Positions 11,101 to 19,200 of a stretch of DNA of 28,793 bases are shown here, piece by piece. Under the pieces are notes generated by a model, which was given only the letters and a program-made list of their open reading frames with translations, had not been told where the DNA came from and made no database searches. How positions within the stretch are numbered: the first letter of the stretch is position 1; each line of letters begins with the position of its first letter. This stretch comes from Acanthaster planci (Eukaryota; Echinodermata; Asteroidea; Valvatida; Acanthasteridae), in assembly GCF_001949145.1 (NCBI RefSeq), contig NW_019091628.1, forward strand, positions 274,873-303,665. The letters run 5' to 3'. The position numbers were made by a program, and so were the translations under genes.

Positions 11101-12353
11101 GACTGTTTAGGGATAGCCCTAGTAATCCTAAATTCTCTGATTGCCTATCCCTGCTCATTTATCTGTGACGAAGCGTCGCTTGCTGCAAGCATGAATTCAA
11201 ATTTGCATTGGCAAAAAGCCAAAGAGGCCTTGTAAAAGTCACGTGTGCTTTCTTTTATTTCTTTCTTTTCTATGCAGAAAATGAATTCTTGTATCCGAGT
11301 ATGCATTATCATATTTTTGGACAATTTTTTAAAATTTTAAAACCAATTGCAGCATTTGCCTATCATATTTTACCACTGTTAACCCTAACCGCCCGGGGTG
11401 TATGTAAAATCTCTGGGTATCATCTACACAGAGCACCTGGGAAAAAAATTGATGACATTCAAAAGGACAAATATATCATTTTCATACTCAGTGTTCAGAC
11501 TAAAAGGGGAAAGCTTAAATTAACAAGTTTTAAGTGACTCCATCTAGTTTCGCACCTCTTTTTCTTCTGAAGTAGATTAAGCTCCATGAACTTGTACTTG
11601 TTGTGTTGCTCATCTAAACGCTGGACCACTGCCGTTGGGTCTGCATTCTCTGGCTTTTGCATGAAGGCATCAACATCCTCCTGCAGGTGACCAAATAAGT
11701 GCAATACATTTTTTAAAATAACTTCTGTCCACTTACCCTGAAAACAATTACAAAATGATAAAAAAAAAATTTAAAAAGACTTTACATCTTTTTTCCATGT
11801 GAAATAAAGAAATTCATAAATGTGCTAGCCAGTTTAAGTTAAACACTGCCACTGATTAATGAATTGTAGGTAAATTGGAGAAACAAAGACTAGGCCATGT
11901 ACGCTACATAATAATATCCATCTTAAACATTAGTAAATTATAATAAGAAATGCTGCTATACTTTTAATGAAACGAACCAATAGCACATATTACCAAATCA
12001 TAGCACATTCCATACTTATAACAGTCCTGACAGTTGAAAATTTTTTACTGACATTTACAAATCCCTGAAATTGAAAGTGTACCTATCACTTTCAACACCA
12101 ACATGCACACTTGCGAGCAGAGTCACCAGACTATCCTCGCCTTTTCCTTGGTCACGCATTTTCAACCCATAAAAAATAACTGAATATCAAAGACAAAAAG
12201 GCAGTGGTCGCTGAAAGACCCCCCTCAGTCTGCTCTAAAATAAGGAGAATGTTCATGTCTACGAACCAGGAATACTGCTTCAGGAATTCCTGAATGGGAA
12301 GTGGATTTCATCTTCTTCGCGGACTTGCTGTCCTCCTCACTGGCGAGCGCCAT
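8067..12353 (-). CDS. VBP1: Prefoldin subunit 3 (VHL-binding protein 1), complete, six exons
   Basis: An alpha-class subunit of the hexameric cytosolic prefoldin chaperone, which passes nascent actin and tubulin to the CCT chaperonin; vertebrate VBP1 also binds VHL. Exons 12267-12353, 11556-11680, 10320-10386, 9694-9792, 8947-9085 and 8067-8128 join in phase to 579 bases, 192 residues (human 197). Conserved blocks in order: GIPEAVF (22-28) and EDVDAFM (30-36), first coiled coil with NKYKFMELNLLQKKK (56-70), QIPDIKNTLEI (75-85), FLLADQVYAKASIPP (102-116) and VCLWLGANVMLEY (120-132) in the beta-hairpin region, then the second coiled coil with DLDFLRDQYTTTEVNMARVYN (159-179). Start set at 12351-12353: A at -3 and G at +4, and its length matches the family; in-frame ATGs at 12354-12356 and 12411-12413 have weaker support. 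Introns span 527-1169 bases and hold repeats only. Head-to-head with CUL5. Confidence 0.95.
8947..9085 (-). CDS. VBP1: VBP1 exon 5
   Basis: Residues 127-173, ANVMLEY through the second coiled coil to TTTEV. Acceptor ccccacag. The donor GTCA|gtatcc is weak but rebuilds the conserved EVNMARVY across the junction. Reading on into the intron gives only VSIL and a TGA at 8936-8938. Confidence 0.92.
9694..9792 (-). CDS. VBP1: VBP1 exon 4
   Basis: Residues 94-126, with MDTQFLLADQVYAKASIPP and ending VCLWLG. Acceptor gacatcag, donor GGG|gtgagt, 33 whole codons. Confidence 0.95.
9975..10163. mobile_element. Candidate piggyBac-like MITE in VBP1 intron 3
   Basis: The segment begins ttaaCCCCTTC and ends GAAGGGGttaa, so about 181 bases with CCC...GGG inverted termini sit between two TTAA tetranucleotides. 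Known piggyBac elements duplicate TTAA and usually have CCY...RGG ends. Inverted similarity continues weakly inward (cgctacggg against cggcgag). It has no coding capacity. Confidence 0.55.
10320..10386 (-). CDS. VBP1: VBP1 exon 3
   Basis: Residues 71-93, LRSQIPDIKNTLEIVQHMRSK, matching the human LKGQIPEIKQTLEILKYMQKK. Acceptor ggtattag, donor CAG|gtgggc. Confidence 0.93.
10478..10799. mobile_element. tRNA-derived repeat with two interleaved inverted repeats, in VBP1 intron 2
   Basis: Arms A are 10478-10516 and 10576-10614 (37 of 39 positions pair). Arms B are 10530-10579 and 10750-10799 (47 of 50 pair). Their order is A, B, A', B', so the repeats interleave rather than nest. Between A' and B' lies a tRNA-like segment (10668-10740). 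The composite looks like a SINE captured by, or amplified within, a MITE. Confidence 0.65.
10668..10740 (+). repeat. tRNA-like SINE segment with Pol III A and B boxes
   Basis: The A box TGGTTGAGTGG (10676-10686) and B box GTTCGAGTC (10722-10730) both match the RNA polymerase III consensus. A five-pair T-stem GTGGG/CCCAC (718-722 with 730-734 of this kilobase) is intact. The ends do not form an acceptor stem and no clean anticodon stem can be drawn, so this is a tRNA-derived repeat rather than a working tRNA gene. Its antisense translation is a well-known spurious protein motif in invertebrate gene sets. Confidence 0.7.
11037..11411. repeat. Pair of TTAACCCTAACC direct repeats in VBP1 intron 2
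   Basis: Positions 11037-11068 and 11379-11411 share a 32-33 base block starting TTAACCCTAACC and ending TGTATGTAAAATC, with four differences including one indel. A shorter related copy sits at 7189-7210. It appears to be part of a dispersed repeat family. Confidence 0.5.
11556..11680 (-). CDS. VBP1: VBP1 exon 2
   Basis: Residues 30-71, from EDVDAFM to the first coiled coil (KYKFMELN). Acceptor cacctgcag; donor AAGAG|gtgcga splits the codon of R71 after two bases. Confidence 0.95.
12267..12353 (-). CDS. VBP1: VBP1 exon 1 (coding part)
   Basis: Residues 1-29, a variable lysine- and serine-rich lead followed by GIPEAVFL. The donor CTG|gttcgt is weak, but it is the only site that keeps frame with the conserved EDVD start of exon 2. 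Confidence 0.88.
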
Positions 12354-12871
12354 CATACATGCCGTCGCGTTGTCAGTAAACTTGCTAACCAGTCCCCGGC
12401 CGGCTCCATACATAAATCATCACAAATTAAACTGGGCGAGGTTTAGGATGGGCGGGACCCCGTCATTTCAGAGGGTGGTCTTGCTAAGCCCAGCTCCGTG
12501 GTCGATATTAATTGAGATGTGAGAATTTTCGACCTCAAAATAAGTTCCCGAAATTCGAATGATGAGAATAATTTGCAACAGTTAATATCGTAGAAGGCAT
12601 TTAAATTAATAGAAGTAAATATTGAATAGAAATTAATTTGAGGGCCGGATCCTCCTTTAGATTTAAGGAAGGCGCTGGAATTATGCCCAGGTTAATAAAC
12701 ATAATAAAACTACAGTTAAAATTGCGTATTTTTTTCTTATCATGAATGACACCCATTCCCAATATTTATCAATATGATGGATGAGCTACCTTTCGAGCAG
12801 TTAAGATTCAATGTAGCTGGCTATCTAAAAATCGTGATGTTTATTGTTTTGCGCCCATAGATGTTAAAACG

Positions 12872-12889
12872 AGGTCATTCAAATGACCT
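12872..12889. promoter_or_regulatory. Inverted AGGTCA repeat, six-base spacer (IR6)
   Basis: AGGTCA at 12872-12877 and TGACCT at 12884-12889 flank ttcaaa; the palindrome extends to AGGTCATT/AATGACCT. Half-sites of this sequence bind nuclear receptors, but function here is inferred from sequence alone. Confidence 0.3.
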
Positions 12890-12890
12890 T

Positions 12891-12916
12891 GCTTTGATGA
12901 CATCAAACATCAAAGG
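12891..12916. promoter_or_regulatory. Pair of TCF/LEF consensus sites in opposite orientation
   Basis: GCTTTGATG (12891-12899, plus) and CATCAAAGG (12908-12916, reading CCTTTGATG on the minus strand) both fit the TCF/LEF consensus SCTTTGATS. They overlap the perfect palindrome TTTGATGACATCAAA at 12893-12907. Confidence 0.35.
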
Positions 12917-13199
12917 CGAAGGCCAGATTATAGTCTGGTTACCCTCCCTTCTGTTTCCAACTTCCTAATAAATACTAGGTATGACGATCTGCGTATCTGG
13001 AGACCATACCTACAAGGAAAGAGGAGTTTGTGTGCATGAATCACGCAGGCGTTGATTATACGTTGTACGCAACGACAACGAATGAATGTGTACTGATGTT
13101 TGCCTCCGAATTGATTTTGTAGGTAGTCACTTAAGTGTGTATGGTGTGGTAACTTTTAATCCTTGAAGGTTAGTTTGCAAGAAATTTGAAACAGAGCAG

Positions 13200-13205
13200 A
13201 TGTGA
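13200..13205 (+). promoter_or_regulatory. AUG-stop minimal upstream ORF before CUL5
   Basis: ATG followed at once by TGA, ending two bases before the CUL5 start codon. It has C at -3 and T at +4, a weak context. It would lie in the 5' UTR of any CUL5 mRNA that starts upstream of it. Confidence 0.4.
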
Positions 13206-13207
13206 TA

Positions 13208-13231
13208 ATGGCGTCGAGTGCAATGCTTAAG
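13208..13231 (+). CDS. CUL5: CUL5 exon 1 (coding part)
   Basis: Residues 1-8, MASSAMLK, against human MATSNLLK. Donor AAG|gtatgt. The 691-base intron that follows shows nothing beyond low-complexity sequence. Confidence 0.93.
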
Positions 13232-16200
13232 GTATGTATTTTTACTGTGATTTGTCATGTTTGTTTGAAGTGATTGTTATAATATATTAATAGGCCTGTA
13301 AACATGTCACGTGTAACAAAAATAACATACATGATTTTATACTAAGCCTAACGTTAGGTCCTACATGTATTGGAAACAGGAACCAGACCAGTCATGCCGG
13401 TTTACAACGAATGAATCTCAGACTTTATTTTCCTTAGAAAAAAGTCCTCCAGGGTTAGGCCTATGACTTCACCAAAAAGGAAAAGACAATTTTTTATAGA
13501 AAGTAAATGTGATCTTATTGAGAAATTGAAGAAAACGAAGAAGGTGAAAAAATAGGAAAAAATCCTGTTCAGGAGTGGGGCTCAATTCTCCATATAGTAC
13601 TTACACAAAAGTGTGCGTACTGACTGCAGCATCGCAGTGCCATGATTGTGACAGGAAATTAAAACCTTATAGATTACCAATGATAAATGCACACTACTGT
13701 AACTAGGCCTATAGAATTCTGAAGTCGGTTTACGGTTAACTATAGCCATTTTGTTTAAATAGTTTGTTGAAAATATTTAAATGCTGACAAAATTTAACAA
13801 CCTTTTTTTTGTAAAGTTTCTTGTCACAAACACTTTATGTGCACATTCTATGGTAATATTAGTTTCAAGTTAAACGTCAAATTTTAAGAGGAAAGTGCTT
13901 TGGGGTTGTTACTTCTCTGTAGGACAAGAACCAGTTACAGTTTGAGGACAAGTGGGAAGGCATGCGTCCAACCGTTCTGAAACTGTTGAGGCAGGAGAAT
14001 GTCAGCAGACCAGAATGGCAGGATCTCTTCTGGTAAACACTCTCCTTTGTTATAATTGTTATCACTATTTATTCAATTCAACTAAATAAAACACTAAACA
14101 ATAGCAAATTACAACAATAACAAAAGCCCACAAATTAAGGGAAGAACAAAATTGGCAAAGACACAAAAGTACAAACAATTTTGCATGGAATAGATGAAAT
14201 GAGGGCATCCAGGCGAGCGCGAAAACAGAAGAGATATGAAAAAAAAGGAACTCTGTGCTTGAAGGGAGCATACAGATGTGAGAAACATAACAGACAAGAC
14301 AAAACAAAATTTATACATGTACTATGCGGGTCAGGGACAACAAAAGTAAACTAAGTTACTGTTGCTTGGAAGCAAGCCATCCCACACATGACAGAACAAA
14401 CAAAAAATAACACAGTCACAGAGAGAGGATAAACGATCAGTCGAGTTCCCACCACTGACATCACCGGCGTCACAAGCTGACACAAAGTAGTACTTGTTTG
14501 CCTATCACCTACGAAGAGCTTACACTGCCACTAATTTCGTTTTTCCCTGGCTGATGTGTGCTTGTGGAAGTTTTGTCTTCAGCAATTGAAAGCTTTTCTG
14601 TTTCCGAAGTTGGAAGTGTTTTTCGTTCAGTGCTAACATTCCACAAGTACGCTGACTAAATTCTTGTCATACATGTACCTTTTATATCATTGTGCTCCTG
14701 AGTTGTAACTGTGTACATCCACAAAACGCTTGTGTGTTAATTTATGCAAAGTAAAATATTTAACTGACTCTCCAGTGTGGCGCAAGCAAATCTTTGTGTC
14801 AGTTCATGAACCCAGAATTATACAGTGTGCTGTTTTCAAAAAGTGCATCCTGTTTTTCAGATCTAAACATCAGTTATGGCGCTTAATTTGTGTGTTGGTT
14901 CATGAAGATGGTGATGTGATGTTGGTTGATAATTTCAGCATACTTCTCAAGATCTTTTTTCCATATAGTTGCTTGTACCACTCCCCATCTGAAATACTGT
15001 ACAGTGTAGTCATAATTACCGACACTTTGGTATAACAGAGCATTTCCATGGGGGGGGGTTCAGATTTTCTCATTTTTTCCCTGGAGCCTTTGAGTCTGTC
15101 ATAGAAATATTAAGAGAATCTACACATACTTAAAGTAATTTTTTGGGGTAAAATGGTAATTATGTGTAACGTGGAAGACATTTGCAAGTACATACACCTG
15201 TCGCGCCATTGCCAATAAAGCTGCTGATTATCAGTTTTGTGTGATTTCAATGTGAACTTTAGGGACGTCCACACAGTGTGTCTATGGGACGAGAAGGGTG
15301 CTTACAAAGTCCACTTGGCCCTATTAGATGACATCCGAGAGTTTGTACAACAAGCTAAATCAGTAAGTACATAGGCTATCCCCTCCACCCTTCCCCCAGA
15401 AAAGGGAACTCAACAAGAAAAAAAAGGAGGAGCGAAAGGAGATACTAATTCTGGATTTGCTTGAAAATACCTCAGAATTGATTGCTTCCCATTGTTAATG
15501 GTTTATTTCCCATCGTTAATGGAAGACTCCTTTCTAGCCCCAATATTGGTATTTCTGACATTACAAGCAAGGAGCAGGAGCTCATTTGCGCTATGTATTG
15601 CTTGCTTTGTGTCTGCAGAGGGTGTTACATGACCAGGAAGACACCACGCTACTGAAAGCCTACATCAGCGAGTGGAGCAAGTTCTTCACCCAGTGTAATT
15701 ATCTGCCAAAGCCCTTTGGTCCGTTGGAGACGGCCTTAACGCAGATGAATGCCGAGCGTCAACAGAAGAAGACGGTCCAGAATGAGGATACTGTCGTCAG
15801 AAAGGTCAGTTTCCTCCACTTTGCTAAAAATGAGGATCTAGCATACCATTTCAACGACTGGGTTCGATGGCTGCTACTGAGAAAGATGGTTTGTTTTATG
15901 TCAGAAAAAGGTTTGGAGCTCGGCTCTGATTTGTGGCCTCGTTTGTCACTCTATTTTTTGCCAAGGAAACTTGCTCGTTGATCTGAATTGTGGATACAGT
16001 AAAGTAACCACAACAGCAAGGGTGCGAGAGTGGCTGCCACTGCCCAATTATGGTGACAAAAACTTTTTAATAGCAGACAGTTCAAATTTCATCGGTGAAG
16101 GTGATGAATTTAAGCATTTGCCTCTAGTTATTGCACTCGCTTGTAGGTTTCAGGTCTCAAATTCAGTGTTTATCGGCTTTCTCAGATTTGACGTTTTTGC

Positions 16201-19200
16201 CACTGAATGTGTTGCTCAATTTCTCGGATTTGACGNNNNNNNNNNNNNNNNNNNNNNNNNNNNNNNNNNNNNNNNNNNNNNNNNNNNNNNNNNNNNNNNN
16301 NNNNNNNNNNNNNNNNNNNNNNNNNNNNNNNNNNNNNNNNNNNNNNNNNNNNNNNNNNNNNNNNNNNNNNNNNNNNNNNNNNNNNNNNNNNNNNNNNNNN
16401 NNNNNNNNNNNNNNNNNNNNNNNNNNNNNNNNNNNNNNNNNNNNNNNNNNNNNNNNNNNNNNNNNNNNNNNNNNNNNNNNNNNNNNNNNNNNNNNNNNNN
16501 NNNNNNNNNNNNNNNNNNNNNNNNNNNNNNNNNNNNNNNNNNNNNNNNNNNNNNNNNNNNNNNNNNNNNNNNNNNNNNNNNNNNNNNNNNNNNNNNNNNN
16601 NNNNNNNNNNNNNNNNNNNNNNNNNNNNNNNNNNNNNNNNNNNNNNNNNNNNNNNNNNNNNNNNNNNNNNNNNNNNNNNNNNNNNNNNNNNNNNNNNNNN
16701 NNNNNNNNNNNNNNNNNNNNNNNNNNNNNNNNNNNNNNNNNNNNNNNNNNNNNNNNNNNNNNNNNNNNNNNNNNNNNNNNNNNNNNNNNNNNNNNNNAGA
16801 TTTGACATTTTTGCCACTGAATGTGTTGCTCAATTTCAGCTCATGCTAGACAGCTGGAATGATCACATATTCAGCAACATCAAGCAGCGACTACAAGACA
16901 GTGCAATGAAACTAGTGCTGGCGGAAAGGAATGGAGAGGCCTTTGAAAAACAGCTCGTCATCGGTGTGCGGGAATCATACGGTGAGTTTTTATCCCAGAA
17001 ACAAGTCAGCCTGCGAGCCTTAGGCCTCTCTCCTAGGGCAAGTTCGGGCACAAGCTATTATTCGACCAGTAGTCAGACCCTAGTTGACCTATTTTTTAAA
17101 ATCTCACTGTTACATTTACAGCGTACATGGTCTTTGAAATCTCATACAGATATTTTCACGTGAATGGTTCCCTTCGTTATGATGAGTGAAATCGGCTATT
17201 GATAGCCAGTGGTGCGACAATACCCCTGGGCCTGGTCCCAAATGGTTGACTAGATCATCCAGACCGGCCACTGTTTGGGCGGTGTCAGTGGAACTGTAGT
17301 TAACCATAGTCGTCGCTCGAACTTACCCTAAATATTTTGAAAGAGTAAGATTTTAGGAGTGCTGAAAATATGGGTTGAGGACCCACTTAGATCTGTAGAT
17401 CTTGCCGTTCCTGTTGTGGTAGTCTATCTCAAATAGCTGTCTTTTTCTTTTTCTCTCTGTTCTTCAGTCAATCTGTTTTCTGGGGCTGAAGACCGTTTGC
17501 AGATTTACCGGGAGAACTTTGAGCGGGCCTACCTGGAAGCCACGGACACGTTCTACAAGAGAGTCGGGCCCGAGTACCTGCGGGAGAACGGCGTACAAAA
17601 TTACATGAAATTTGTGAGTCGGCCATTTTAACCCGACCTCGTTGGGTCATAAGCACTCCCTCACTCATACAGGAGAGAGATTGTTAGGCCAACCCTTTAA
17701 ACTGGACCTCTTTGTGTCAGTGTGAAAACTGCATGTTTAAAATCAGTCAGTGCCGTGCACACGCGTCTTGTGTGGGCCCATGCTTCGCACTGGCTACATT
17801 CTCTGACGCAGGTTCCATCTACGTCAGTTTTCTGACCTGCCAAAAATGTCAGAACTCAATTAGGTGTGGACGCCAACGACCGTGCTGTCAAATTGTTCAC
17901 AAGGATTGAAGAGTCCAAAACCCAGTCTGCACATCCCTCCAAAAGTATTTAGGATGTTTGTAGCCACAGATTGTGGATTTTAAGGTGCTTGAAATGGGAA
18001 AATAATCTTTGTGATGTTCCGCTCATTAGGCTGACAATAAACTGAAGGAGGAGGAGACGAGAGCCTTGAGGTACCTAGAGACCTGCCGAGGCAGCAACTC
18101 AGTCACCGCTGTAAGTCCTTGCAACTTTAACCTTAAAGCCGTCGGTACATTTTTAACCACTCTGCATCAGAGGATGTGTAAGCGTGATTTGGCTGTCCGA
18201 ATACACAGGCAAGACTGATAAATTATAAAAACGTCAAGACTGCCTTGACTCTGGATGATGTTTAAAGATGCTACTTTTCCGTTTGTTTAGTGCAAGTCCA
18301 AGTCTGAGAAGTGTGTGAGGGCAGACCGTCTGCTGAGCTTGAATTAGCTGTTGTGTATGGCTTGTTAGGGAGGCAAATGCCGCTCGCTCCTTGGGCGCGC
18401 CCTGGAGTGTTGAAAAATATAAGGTTGTAGAAAAAAAAGTCGCACAAACACTCTTCAATGACTCTTGCAAATTGATATTTGCGGCCTTTGGCCATGTACC
18501 TTGGTTGCTGTAACTTGCCTTTGAGTGAAAGTCAGAATTTTCGGCCAAGGATAAATATATCATTGGCAATGGATTGAGGGACCGTCATGTATCTCTCAAA
18601 GTCCTCCAGTCATAGGAGACAGTGGCAAATTCTTCCCTCTTGAACTGTCAAGGGGCGCTCAGCTCTGTAATGCCTGGGCTCCCCTTCTCTGAAATCCTGG
18701 AAACTCCTCCCAAAATTTCTTGATCTGCAAGGTTCAGGGAGGATGTGGGGTTGATGTATGGAAACTGTTATCCCTTGTGCATTCTCCGACTAATAAGCAC
18801 GTTCAGAGTGCATAATTTTGTAGGTACACAGTCACCATGAAGCAACATGTCTTTGTACTTTTCTTTGTAGTTGTCCGAGTGCTGTGTCCAAGCCTTGGTC
18901 ACGTCCTTCAGGGAGGAAATCCTTCGGGAATGCGCGCCAATGATCAAGAACAATGAGACAGAAAGTGAGTAGAAATACTCACTTCAATAACAAATGGAAA
19001 GGCCGCGGAGGACGTGCAGAGTTTCAGGATGAACTTTCATTTGTTTACAACATATCTTGCTCAGCTCGTTCAATACAGGTGTAATTTTTGGGGGGCTCTC
19101 AGAGAGTCCAAATCGCGCAAAGAAATGTTTGCATTACACGGATAAACTTCTGTATTTGGTTTGTTAGAGCTTCACCAGATTTTTGCAAGTGTAGAACAGT

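Larger units (their letters stand above)
12414..13207. promoter_or_regulatory. Divergent promoter interval between VBP1 and CUL5
   Basis: The start codons of the two genes are 854 bases apart and face away from each other, so both promoters must lie here unless distant 5' exons exist. An Sp1-type GGGCGGG is at 12450-12456, near the VBP1 side. TCF/LEF-type sites and a nuclear-receptor-like inverted repeat occur near 12872-12916. I see no convincing TATA box at a fixed distance from either gene. A nine-base inverted pair (CGATATTAA, near 12503 and 12584) is also present. Confidence 0.6.

Noticed and set aside
12411-12413. Upstream in-frame ATG as the VBP1 start
   Set aside because: It would add 20 residues absent from the family. 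The ATG at 12351-12353 has a stronger context and gives the usual length.
15971-16849. Long open frames on both strands through the N run
   Set aside because: Their length comes from undetermined bases. The flanking 42-base units are simply stop-free in some frames, and the frame is not that of CUL5.
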